Source of the DNA: Pseudomonadota bacterium
GTDB lineage: Bacteria > Pseudomonadota > Alphaproteobacteria > Sphingomonadales > Sphingomonadaceae
Direction: 5' to 3'
DNA: 20,280 nucleotides
Assembly: GCA_023416515.1 (NCBI GenBank)
Contig: JAEZHP010000108.1
Location: forward strand, 1-20,280
The position numbers and the translations under genes were made by a program. The notes beneath the pieces were generated by a model. It did not search any database, was not told where the DNA came from, and saw only the letters and a program-made list of their open reading frames with translations. Below, one piece after another: positions 7,533-17,105 of this stretch (the first letter of the stretch is position 1; each line of letters begins with the position of its first letter).

Positions 7533-8900
7533 GTGAACAAGACTTTCTGCGCGCTTTTGCTATGCTGCGCCGCGATGAGCAGCGGACCCAACGCATTCGG
7601 CGCCCAGCCCGCCGCTCCGCCGGCAATGCCGCCGCGAGCCGAGGTCCAGAACGGCGTCCGCTCCGACATGGGCGAGCTGATGGCGCTTTACCGCGAGCTC
7701 CACTCCAATCCCGAGCTCAGCATGCAGGAAACCCGGAGCTCCGCCCGGATGGCCGAGGAGGCGCGTCGGCTCGGCTTCGACGTGACGACCGGAGTCGGCG
7801 GCACCGGAGTCGTGGCGGTGTTGCGCAACGGCGCCGGACCGACGGTCCTGCTTCGCGCCGACATGGACGGCCTTCCGATGGAGGAACGAACCGGCCTTCC
7901 GTTCGCCAGCCGAGCGCGCGGCCAGACCCGCGAGGGGCAGGACACGTTCATCGCGCACAGCTGCGGCCACGATACCCACATGACCTCCTGGGTCGGAACC
8001 GCCCGCCGCCTCGTCGCCATGCGCAATCGCTGGCGGGGCACCCTGGTGATGGTGGCCCAGCCGGGCGAGGAAACCAGCCAGGGCGCCAAGGCGATGATCG
8101 AGGACGGGCTGTTCACCCGGTTCCCGAGACCCGATTACGCGATCGCCTTCCATGACAGCGCCACCCTGCCGGCAGGAGTGATCGGCTATACGCCCGGGCC
8201 GACGCTCGCCAATGTCGACAGCGTCGACATGGTGGTTCGAGGGGTCGGCGGCCACGGCGCAGCGCCGCACACGACCCGCGACCCGATCGTCCTTGCCAGC
8301 CGAATCGTCACCTCGCTCCAGACCCTGGTAAGCCGCGAGCTCGACCCGCTCGACAGCGCCGTGGTCACGGTCGGCTCGTTCCAGGCCGGATCCAAGCACA
8401 ACATCATTTCCGACGAGGCGCGGCTTCTGCTCACCGTGCGCAGCTACACGCCCGAAGTGCGCAGGCAATTGCTCGACGGGATCGCCCGGATCGCCCGCGG
8501 CGAAGCGATCGCTGCCGGAGTGCCGGAGGACCGGATGCCGGTCGTGACTGTGCGCGAGGCGGAATCGACTCCGGCTACGGTCAATTCGGACCCCTTCACC
8601 GACCAGATGGCCGGCACCTTCCGGTCATGGTTCGGCGAGCAGCGGGTTCGCCAGATCCGCCCGGTCATGGCCGGCGAGGATTTCGGCCGGTTCCGGATCG
8701 CACAGCCCAATCTCCAGAGCATGATCTTCTGGGTCGGCGGCGTTCCTCAGGCGCAATATGACGCCGCAGTCGCCGCCAACGACATGAGCCGCCTGCCCTC
8801 GCTCCACAGCCCGTTCTGGGCGCCGGAGGCGGAAGCCGTGATCTCGACCGCGACCGAGGCGCTTACGGTCGCCGCGCTCCAGGTGTTCGGACGGCCCTGA
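7533..8900 (+). CDS. Exported M20D-family amidohydrolase / peptidase
   Basis: A 455-residue zinc-dependent amidohydrolase of the M20D group (aminoacylase, carboxypeptidase and IAA-amino-acid hydrolase relatives) that removes N-acyl groups or cleaves small peptides. Metal ligands are visible: Cys144 and His146 in HSCGHDTH, Glu180 in PGEE, His207 in AFHDS and His425 in LHSPFW. Asp110/Asp112 (RADMDGLP) and AGEDFGRF (about 380-387) are also typical. The dimerisation domain spans about 222-335. I chose the GTG at 7533, which has AAGGGG six bases upstream and gives a clean signal peptide (cut near FGA at 24). The in-frame TTG/ATG at 7488-7493 would extend it by 14-15 residues and spoil the signal. 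The enzyme is therefore likely periplasmic. Its exact substrate cannot be told. Confidence 0.9.
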   Translation: MNKTFCALLLCCAAMSSGPNAFGAQPAAPPAMPPRAEVQNGVRSDMGELMALYRELHSNPELSMQETRSSARMAEEARRLGFDVTTGVGGTGVVAVLRNGAGPTVLLRADMDGLPMEERTGLPFASRARGQTREGQDTFIAHSCGHDTHMTSWVGTARRLVAMRNRWRGTLVMVAQPGEETSQGAKAMIEDGLFTRFPRPDYAIAFHDSATLPAGVIGYTPGPTLANVDSVDMVVRGVGGHGAAPHTTRDPIVLASRIVTSLQTLVSRELDPLDSAVVTVGSFQAGSKHNIISDEARLLLTVRSYTPEVRRQLLDGIARIARGEAIAAGVPEDRMPVVTVREAESTPATVNSDPFTDQMAGTFRSWFGEQRVRQIRPVMAGEDFGRFRIAQPNLQSMIFWVGGVPQAQYDAAVAANDMSRLPSLHSPFWAPEAEAVISTATEALTVAALQVFGRP

Positions 8901-8908
8901 CCGAAGGA

Positions 8909-9046
8909 TCCTCCCCGTCGCGAAGCGATGGGGAGGGGGACCATGCGAAGCATGGTGGAGGGGCTAGGCGCAGAGTGGCCCCTCCACCACTCGCTTCGCG
9001 AGCGGTCCCCCTCCCCATGAGGCTTCGCCTCACAGGGTGGATTCAT
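8909..9046. repeat. Composite palindromic repeat element, full copy B
   Basis: A 138-bp element between the M20 gene and manC. Outer inverted arms GGGGAGGGGGACC (8930-8942) and GGTCCCCCTCCCC (9004-9016) are perfect. Inner arms GGTGGAGGGGC (8954-8964) and GCCCCTCCACC (8978-8988) are also perfect. Four small hairpins sit at 8918-8928, 8943-8953, 8990-9002 and 9018-9032, each with a GAA loop on one strand or TTC on the other. Both ends carry the module CCTCCCCA-hairpin-C(A/G)GGGNGGA in opposite orientation. No reading frame or T-run is attached. It may also separate the transcripts of the two flanking convergent genes. Confidence 0.85.
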
Positions 9047-9048
9047 TT

Positions 9049-10122
9049 CTAAAGAAGTTCGTCCCGTCCCTGCGCCTTGAGCGCGTCGACGGCCTCCCTG
9101 ACCCGCTGGCTCTCGCCGCGGCGCATGACGAGGACGGAATCGCGGGTGGCAACGATGATGAGGTCGTCGACCCCGACCGCGGTGACCGAGGGTCCCTCCG
9201 CCCGGACCAGGCAGTTCGTGCTGTCGACGGCGAGCGCCTGGCCCTGGAGGGCGTTGCCCGACTCGTCGCGCTCGGAAACCTCGTGGAGCGAGTCCCAGCT
9301 GCCGACGTCCGACCAACCCGCGTCCAGCGGCACCACCGCGACCCGCCCGGCTTTCTCCATCACCGCATAGTCGATCGAGATGGCGGGCGCGGCGGCGAAG
9401 GCCGAGCCGTCGGGCCGAAGCATTCCGTCCTTGGTATCAGCGTCGGCGAGCGCCGCTTCGGCCGCCGCCAGGACGTCCGGCGCGTGCAGTCGAAGCGCAT
9501 CGGTCATCGCCCCTGCGCGGAACAGGAAAATGCCGCCGTTCCAGTCGAAGGCGCCGCTCGCGACATAGGCCTCGGCGGTTGCCGGGTCCGGCTTCTCGAC
9601 GAACCGCGCCGCGCGAAACACCCCGTCACCGATCGCTTCTCCGCGCTCGATATAGCCGAAGCCGGTTTCCGGCCGGTCCGGAGTCATTCCGAAGGTGACG
9701 ATCCAATTGTTTCGCGCAGCCGCGGTCCCGCGGGCCACCGCGGAGCGGAACGCGGCGACGTCGCGGATGAGGTGGTCGCTCGGGAGCACCAGAAGCAGAT
9801 CGTCCGGCGCTGCCCGAAGCGCCGCCAGGGCGATCGCCGGCGCCGTGTTGCGCGCGACCGGCTCGAGGATCAGCAGGCCGAGAGTGGCGGCGCCGAGCTG
9901 AGCGGCGATCGCCGAGGCCTGGACCGAGCCCGCGACCAGCCAGGGCGCAGCGAACTGGCCGGGCTCTCGCACCCTCTCGGCGGCAAGCTGGAGCAGGGTC
10001 GCCTCGCCGGTCAGCGCGAGCAGTTGCTTGGGCCGGGCGAGGCGCGACAGCGGCCATAGCCGGGTGCCGGCGCCGCCGCACAGGATGACCGGGATGATCC
10101 GGCTGTCGTCGCTCGCTTCCAT
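9049..10122 (-). CDS. manC: Mannose-1-phosphate guanylyltransferase
   Basis: A 357-residue nucleotidyltransferase that makes GDP-mannose from mannose-1-phosphate and GTP in the cytoplasm, feeding exopolysaccharide synthesis. The signature GGAGTRLWPLSR is at residues 16-27, followed by PKQ (31-33). FVEKP is at 174-178, NGGIF at 195-199, SIDYAVMEK at 249-257 and WSDVGSW at 270-276, all typical of ManC/AlgA-type enzymes. The protein ends after the short left-handed helix domain, so it lacks the C-terminal phosphomannose isomerase domain of bifunctional AlgA. The start MEASDDSR at 10122 has GAGGGGCG upstream; an in-frame Met at 10173 is less likely. It is divergent from the sugar transferase gene, which fits a shared polysaccharide role. 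Confidence 0.93.
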   Translation of the reverse strand: MEASDDSRIIPVILCGGAGTRLWPLSRLARPKQLLALTGEATLLQLAAERVREPGQFAAPWLVAGSVQASAIAAQLGAATLGLLILEPVARNTAPAIALAALRAAPDDLLLVLPSDHLIRDVAAFRSAVARGTAAARNNWIVTFGMTPDRPETGFGYIERGEAIGDGVFRAARFVEKPDPATAEAYVASGAFDWNGGIFLFRAGAMTDALRLHAPDVLAAAEAALADADTKDGMLRPDGSAFAAAPAISIDYAVMEKAGRVAVVPLDAGWSDVGSWDSLHEVSERDESGNALQGQALAVDSTNCLVRAEGPSVTAVGVDDLIIVATRDSVLVMRRGESQRVREAVDALKAQGRDELL

Positions 10123-10172
10123 TCGCCCCTCGCCTAGCGGCAGCCGGCTGGTCGTGAAAGGGCGCCGTGCCA

Positions 10173-10201
10173 AATCGGCGCTTTCAGGAAATCTTTGTCA
10201 A
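10173..10201 (-). promoter_or_regulatory. Possible manC promoter
   Basis: Reading the minus strand, TTGACA lies at 10201-10196. Seventeen bases later is a weak -10 (CCGATT, 10178-10173). It is about 50 bases upstream of the chosen manC start. The -35 is perfect but the -10 is poor, so this is tentative. The plus-strand promoter for the polysaccharide operon should lie in the same 149-base gap (10123-10271) but could not be assigned. Confidence 0.35.
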
Positions 10202-10271
10202 TTTCAGCGACAGTCGCGGAGGTGTCGGCACGATTGACAGGACGAGGCATGGGCGAAGGGCGCAAGGCGGC

Positions 10272-11666
10272 ATGATCCGCCTCTTCAAACATTATGTCCC
10301 GCACGGGGTGCTCCTGCTCGGCGCGATCGACTTCGTGTTGCTCCTGATCGGCGCAGAAGCGGGCTGGGCGCTTCGCCTGTGGCAGATCGGCGACCATGTC
10401 GACATCGCCGGCGAACGCCTCCCCACGATGATCGTCTTCGCGATGACCATGCAGCTCACCATGGTGTCCGTCGGAGTCTATGGGCACGAAGCGCTCCTCT
10501 CAGTGCGCTTCGCCTCCGCCCGGCTGGTGGTGGCGCTCGCGATCGGTGTCCTCGTCGTGTCGACGCTGATCTTCCTGTTCCCGGGAATCATGTTCTGGCG
10601 GTCGAGCCTGCTCTACGCCACCTTCGCCTCGCTGTTCGCCCTGGTTGCGGCCCGCACCCTGCTGAGGAGCACGTTGAGCGGGGAAGGGCTCAAGCGCCGC
10701 GTTCTCGTGCTCGGCGCGGGCCCGCGCGCCGCGCGTCTCCAGCGCCTGTCGCAGCGCGACGGATCGACGTTCAGGACCGTCGGCTTCGTCAGCATGAACG
10801 ACGGCCCCGAGGAGGTCGCGGACGCGGTCAACCGAGCCGACATTGCCAGCCTGGCGCGGCATATCGTGAGGCTCGGCGCAGGCGAGATCGTGCTTGCGCT
10901 CGAGGAGCGGCGCAACGCCTTGCCGTTGGAAGACCTGCTCCGAGCAAAGACGACCGGCGTCCAGATCCACGAATTCTCAAGCTTCATCGAGCGGCAGAGC
11001 GGCCGAGTGGACCTTCGAAGCCTCAATCCCTCCTGGCTCATCTTCTCCGACGGCTTCTCTTCGGCTCGGCGGGTGTCGAGCGTCGCCAAGCGGCTCTTCG
11101 ACATCGTCGTCAGCCTCTTCCTGCTCGTCCTTACCGCCCCGGTCGTCGCCCTCGCGGCGCTTGCGGTGAAGCTGGAAACCAGGGGCCCCGCATTCTTCCG
11201 TCAGAGCCGGGTCGGGCTCTACGGAGAGCCGTTCGAGCTCATCAAGATCCGGTCGATGCGGATCGACGCCGAAGTCGGCGGCAAGGCGGTGTGGGCGGTG
11301 AAGGACGACCCGCGGGTCACCCGGGTCGGCAATTTCATCCGCAAGGTGCGAATCGACGAGCTGCCCCAAGCCTGGAGCGTGCTGAAGGGCGAGATGAGCT
11401 TCGTCGGCCCGCGCCCGGAGCGCCCCCAGTTCGTCGCCGACCTCGAGGCGCGGCTCCCTTATTATGGCGAGCGCCACGTGGTGAAGCCGGGGATCACCGG
11501 CTGGGCGCAGATCAACTATCCCTATGGCGCAAGCGTCGAGGACGCGCGCGAGAAGCTCGAATACGACCTCTATTACGCCAAGAACTACACGCCCTTCCTC
11601 GACATCCTCATTCTCATGCAGACGCTTCGGGTCATCCTGTGGCCCGACGCGTCAGGGGCGCGTTGA
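10272..11666 (+). CDS. Polyprenyl-phosphate sugar-1-phosphate transferase of a PEP-CTERM/EPS-type locus
   Basis: A 464-residue membrane enzyme that most likely transfers a sugar-1-phosphate to undecaprenyl phosphate, the first step of exopolysaccharide repeat-unit assembly. About four N-terminal membrane helices lie within residues 10-135, then a soluble nucleotide-binding-like domain (RRVLVLGAGPRAARL). A fifth hydrophobic helix follows (DIVVSLFLLVLTAPVVALAA, near 278-297), and then the catalytic bacterial sugar transferase domain. Motifs there are FRQSRVG, KIRSMR, RKVRIDELPQAWSVLKGEMS, FVGPRPERP and KPGITGWAQINYPYG. The ATG at 10272 has AAGGCGG just upstream; the open frame before it is non-coding. 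It is the first gene of the operon, and its TGA overlaps the ATG of prsK. The overall match is to the TIGR03013-type transferase of PEP-CTERM loci. Confidence 0.93.
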   Translation: MIRLFKHYVPHGVLLLGAIDFVLLLIGAEAGWALRLWQIGDHVDIAGERLPTMIVFAMTMQLTMVSVGVYGHEALLSVRFASARLVVALAIGVLVVSTLIFLFPGIMFWRSSLLYATFASLFALVAARTLLRSTLSGEGLKRRVLVLGAGPRAARLQRLSQRDGSTFRTVGFVSMNDGPEEVADAVNRADIASLARHIVRLGAGEIVLALEERRNALPLEDLLRAKTTGVQIHEFSSFIERQSGRVDLRSLNPSWLIFSDGFSSARRVSSVAKRLFDIVVSLFLLVLTAPVVALAALAVKLETRGPAFFRQSRVGLYGEPFELIKIRSMRIDAEVGGKAVWAVKDDPRVTRVGNFIRKVRIDELPQAWSVLKGEMSFVGPRPERPQFVADLEARLPYYGERHVVKPGITGWAQINYPYGASVEDAREKLEYDLYYAKNYTPFLDILILMQTLRVILWPDASGAR

Positions 11667-13740
11667 TGATCGGCCTGATCGCTCTTTGGAGCCATTTGCT
11701 GGCCGCCTGCCTCTATGCCGGGCTGGTCGTCTGGCAGCTTCGCCACTGGCGCGGCGACGAGCAGACCCGCCCCCTGATCACCGCCTTCGCGGTGATGGCG
11801 GTGTGGTCGATCTTCATGGCCATGCTCGGCCCCTATCACTTCCTCTCGCTGATGGCGGACAGCGCCCGCGACCTCTCCTTCCTGGCCTTCATGTACGGGC
11901 TGATGAACGGCGCGGAGGACGGCCACCGCCAGGGTCCGGTCAAGATCGTCTACGGCACCGTCGCGGCGGTCATCGCGCTCCAGATCGTCATCGCAGGGCT
12001 GATACCGCGGTTCGAGGACGTGCCGGCCGTGGTCAAGGCACTGGTCTCGACCCGCGACATGATCGGCCTCACCATCGCCGCCGGTGCGCTGGTCCTGGTC
12101 CACAACGTCTATGGCCAGGCGACCGCAGAATCCCGCGGAGTGATCCGTCCTCCGATGATCGCGCTGGCGCTGATGTGGGTCTACGACCTGCACCTCTGCA
12201 CCGTCTCCTATCTCACCCACGATTCGGCGGAGGCTCTGCTCGCCGTGCGCGGCGCAGTCGTGGCCTTGCTGGTTCCGATCTTCGCGATGGGCCTCAAGCG
12301 CACCACCAGGCTCAAGGTGCAGCTGTCGCGCGCCGCGACCTTCCAGTCGCTCTCGCTGGTGGTTCTGATCGGCTACCTGATCCTGATGATGTCGGTGAGC
12401 CGGGCGGTCGAGTTCGCCGGCGGCGGCTGGCTGGAGTTCGCGGAGCTCAGCTTGCTCGCTGCGATGAGCGTCGCCGCGCTGATCCTGCTTCCCTCCGCCC
12501 GCGCCCGCGGCTGGGTCAACGTGATGGTGCAGAAGCATCTCTTCCAGCACCGTTACGACTATCGCGAGGAATGGCTTCGCTTCACCGCGACTGTGAGCGG
12601 CGGGCAGGCCCCGCTCGAGCAGCGGGTGATCAAGGCGATGGCGGACATCGGCGGGGCGCCCGCCGGAATGCTCCTGCTTCGCGACGCCGAGCGGCTGAGC
12701 CCGGCGGGGACGTGGAACTGGACCCCGCCCGAGGAGGCGCCGGAAGAAGGGTGGAGCGGCCTTATCGCGTTGCTCGAACGGACCGCCCACATCATCGAGT
12801 TCACCGGGATCAGCGGCGGCGAGCTCCAGGCGCGCGGCGACCGTGCCCGAATGCCCGGCCTGTTCGACGACATGCCGGAGGCCTGGGCCGGAATCCCGCT
12901 GATCCACAACGGGCGCCTCGTCGGCCTCGTCGTCATCGCCCACCCGGCCGCGCGGCGCGCGCTCGACTGGGAGGATTTCGACCTGTTCCGAGCCGCCGGC
13001 CGCCAAGCCGCGAGCTATATCGCGGAGGCGCAGACGATGGACGCGCTCGCCCAGGCGCAGAGGTTCGACGAGTTCAACCGCCGATTCGCCTTCATCATGC
13101 ACGACATCAAGAACCTGGTGAGCCAGCTCAGCCTGGTCGCCCGCAATGCCGAGCGTCACGCCGACAACCCCGCCTTCCGGGCCGACATGGCGCTGACCCT
13201 GCAAAGCTCGGTCAAGAAGATGAACGACATGCTCGCGCGCATCGCCCCGGGCGCGAAGAGCGACCGCGGCGCACTGTCGCCCCGTCCGATCAACCTCCAG
13301 CAGGTGCTCGCTCCGGTCGCCGAGGCCAAGAAGCACCTTCACCCGGTGGCCCTGTCCGGCGACGCCCGGATCCTCGCCCTGGCCGATCCGGTCGCTCTCG
13401 ATCAGGCCGTCACCCACCTCGTCCAGAACGCGATCGACGCGAGCCCGAGTGAGGCCGCGGTCCATATCGACTTCGCAAGCCGCGACGGCCAGGCGGTGAT
13501 CGAAGTCCGCGACCAGGGATGCGGGATGAGCGCCGAGTTCATCCGCGCCCGGCTGTTCCAGCCCTTCGTCTCGACCAAGGACGGAGGCTTCGGGATCGGC
13601 GCTCACGAGGCCCGCGCACTCATCGAGCAGATGGGCGGGCGGATCGAGGTCGACAGCCGCCCCGGTGCCGGAAGCCGCTTCACCATCAGACTTCGCCTCG
13701 CCGACAGCGAGGCCAATCCCATCACTCAACGGATCAGCGC

Positions 13741-13744
<4 letters not shown>
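11666..13744 (+). CDS. prsK: PEP-CTERM-system histidine kinase PrsK
   Basis: A 692-residue membrane sensor kinase paired with PrsR. About eight membrane helices fill residues 1-275. The segment KHLFQHRYDYREEWLRF then follows, which I recognise as typical of PrsK. A GAF-like sensor region lies at roughly 310-455. The phosphoacceptor box is MHDIKNL with His479; this HDIKN form differs from the common HELRTP type. The ATPase domain has the N box LVQNAIDA (Asn588), DQGCGMS and GGFGIGAHEA. The ATG at 11666 overlaps the transferase stop (TGATG), and the gene ends in ATGA with prsR, so translation is probably coupled across all three. The signal sensed is not known. Family work links PrsK/PrsR to sigma54-dependent control of PEP-CTERM and exopolysaccharide genes. 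Confidence 0.94.
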
Positions 13745-15104
<1,360 letters not shown>

Positions 15105-15105
<1 letters not shown>

Positions 15106-17105
15106 TGAGGTGGCGCCGCCTCTCTTGTTCCTGCCTGCCGCGCAGCGGTGGGGAGGGGAATCGCCGGAGGCGGTCGAGGGGCTTTGCGCGAGTCACGAGC
15201 AGCCCCTCCACCACTCGCTTCGCGAGCGGTCCCCCTCCCCATCGCCTTCGGCGACAGCGAGGATTTATCGCCGCCGCCCTCACTCTCGCCCTTGCGGCCT
15301 GCTCGTCGCCGACTCCGGAGCAATCGTACGAGACCGGGGTCACGGCCTATCGCGACGGGCGAATGCGCGAGGCGCGCATCGCGTTCATGAACGTGCTTCA
15401 GGCCGATCCCGATAACGTCCCCGCGCGCCTGATGCAGGCGAGGCTGTTCCTCGACCGCGGCGACGGAGTGGCCGCCGAGGCGGAGCTGACACGAGCCCGC
15501 CAGAACGGCGCGGGGCCGGCGGATATCAGACACCTTATGGCTCATGCCCGCTTGCTCCAGGGCGATGCGCGCGGGGCGCTCGAGCTCGCCGCCCAGGCGC
15601 CCCCCGAACACGCCGCTTACGCCGCGCGGGTGACCGGCCTCGCCCAGCTCGCCGCGGGTGACCAGCTCGCCGCCGTCCAGGCGTTCGATCGCGCCGTCGC
15701 CGCCGACCCCCGCGACAGCGCAGTCTGGCTCGACGTCGCACGTTTCCGCCGCTCGATCGGGGACCTCGGTCCGGCCCTCGTCGCCACTGACCGCGCGGTC
15801 GCCGCGAATCCGCGCGATTCCAACGCCCTGCTGATGCGCGGGGAGCTCACTCGCACCCAATATGGCCTTGCGGCCGCGATCCCCTGGTTTGACCGCGCGC
15901 TGGAGGTCGATCCCGGTAATCTCGCGGCCCTTCTCGAACGGGCGAGCACCAACGGCGACCTCGGCCGGATGACCGCGATGGTCGAGGACAGCCGGGCCGC
16001 GCTCGCCCTCGCCCCCGACCATCCCCTCCCCTATTTGCTCCAGGCGACGCTCGCCGCCCGGGCGCGCATGTATCCGCTCGCGCGCACCCTCTATGCGCGC
16101 ACCCGCGGCGCCTACGACCGGATGCCGGCGGGAATGATGCTGAGCGCCGTGCTCGCTTACCAGGCCGAGGATTATGACGGCGCCGCCCAGCGCCTCTCGC
16201 TCCTTACGGAGCTTCAGCCCGGCAACCTCAAGGCCCGCCGCCTCCTTGCCGCCGCCCGGCTCAACCTGGACGACCCGGCCGGAGCGATCGCCGCCGCCCG
16301 GGTCATTGCCGAGCGTCCCGATGCGGACAGCTATACGCTGAGCCTCATGGCGACCGCGTTCGACCGTCAGGGCAACGGCGCCGCCGCCGCCCAGTATCGC
16401 TCCCGCGCCCAGCGTCCGCAGCAGGCATCCGCGCCCGCCTGGCTATGGTCCGACTCTTCGCATCCCGAAGTGCGGGCGGTCGGCCAGCTGCTCGTCGCCG
16501 GCAATCTCGACCAGGCCCTGCAGCGCGCCCGCGCGCTTCAGTCGTCGATGCCCGGAGCGGCCGAGGCCCACCTCCTGGTCGGTGACGTCATGGCGGCGCG
16601 CGGGGACCTGGGCGGCGCGGCCGAGGCCTATCGCCGCGCCGCCAACATCGCCTTCACCGAACCGACCGCGGTGAGGCTCATCCACGCGCTCGAAGCGTCC
16701 GGGCAGGGGCAGGCAGCCGATGGCGTGCTCCGGCTGTTCGCGTCGCAGAATCCGCGCAACCTCACGGCCCAGACGATGCTTGCACGCCGCGCCCTGCTGA
16801 GCGGCCAATGGGAAGAGGCGACCGCGCGCTACGAGCGGCTTCGCGAGCGGATCGGAAACAACGACGCCGCTTTGCTCAACAACCTCGCCTGGGCTTATGG
16901 CGGCGCGGGCGACGACGATCTGGCCTTCCTCTACGCCCGCCGCGCCTGGACTCTGGCGCCGGCCAATCCGGCGACCGCGGAGACCCTGGGCTGGACCCTG
17001 TTCCGCCGAGGCCAGGTCGCCGAAGGCCTGGCCTTGCTCAGCGCGGCAAAACGGGGCCGGCCGGAGTCGGTGCTTCTGATGCCGACCCAGGTCGCCGGCC
17101 GCTAG
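15105..17105 (+). CDS. prsT: TPR-repeat lipoprotein, PrsT-like, with a repeat-derived N-terminal insert
   Basis: A 666-residue predicted lipoprotein made almost wholly of tetratricopeptide repeats, in the position of PrsT of PEP-CTERM loci. It probably acts as a periplasmic scaffold for polymer export or protein sorting. The lipobox LAAC puts the lipid-bearing residue at Cys66, after the hydrophobic core FIAAALTLALAAC. Repeats with the usual A-x-x-DP spacing run through the whole mature part. It is shorter than the roughly 900-residue PrsT I recall for the family. The only start codon in this frame is the ATG at 15105, overlapping the prsR stop (TGATG). Codons 9-55 come from the palindromic element at 15129-15268, giving an Arg-rich head of about 50 residues before the signal core. 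Removing them leaves a normal short lipoprotein signal (MRWRRLSC joined to AAALTLALAAC). Whether the extended form is exported is unknown. Confidence 0.86.
15129..15268. repeat. Composite palindromic repeat element, full copy C, inside prsT
   Basis: A 140-bp relative of copy B. Arms GGGGAGGGG (15150-15158) and CCCCTCCCC (15232-15240) pair, as do GAGGGGCT (15176-15183) and AGCCCCTC (15201-15208). Small hairpins include CCGC/GCGG around GCA (15138-15148) and TCGCC/GGCGA around TTC (15242-15254). The 41 bases 15202-15242 are identical to 8978-9018 of copy B. The left end aligns as TCCTgCCtGcCGCG against TCCTCCCCGTCGCG, and the right end as ACAGcGaGGATTtAT against ACAGgGtGGATTcAT (lower case marks differing bases). 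It starts 23 bases after the prsR stop and lies in the prsT reading frame. Confidence 0.85.

Noticed and set aside
8909..9046. CRISPR array or tRNA in the repeat-rich gap
   Set aside because: Repeats are inverted and nested, not direct with spacers, and no cloverleaf is formed.
10155..10175. Minus-strand TGGCACG as the -24 part of a sigma54 promoter for manC
   Set aside because: The -24 half is perfect, but the -12 position reads TT instead of GC.
10223..10240. GGCACGATTGACAG as a sigma54 promoter for the sugar transferase operon, expected if PrsR controls it
   Set aside because: The -24 GG is present, but the -12 dinucleotide at the required 10-base spacing is AG rather than GC.
10379..11665. 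Upstream extension of the prsK frame
   Set aside because: The frame is open, but it overlaps the sugar transferase gene in another frame and reads as Arg/Pro-rich noise. The ATG at 11666 begins a proper membrane helix.
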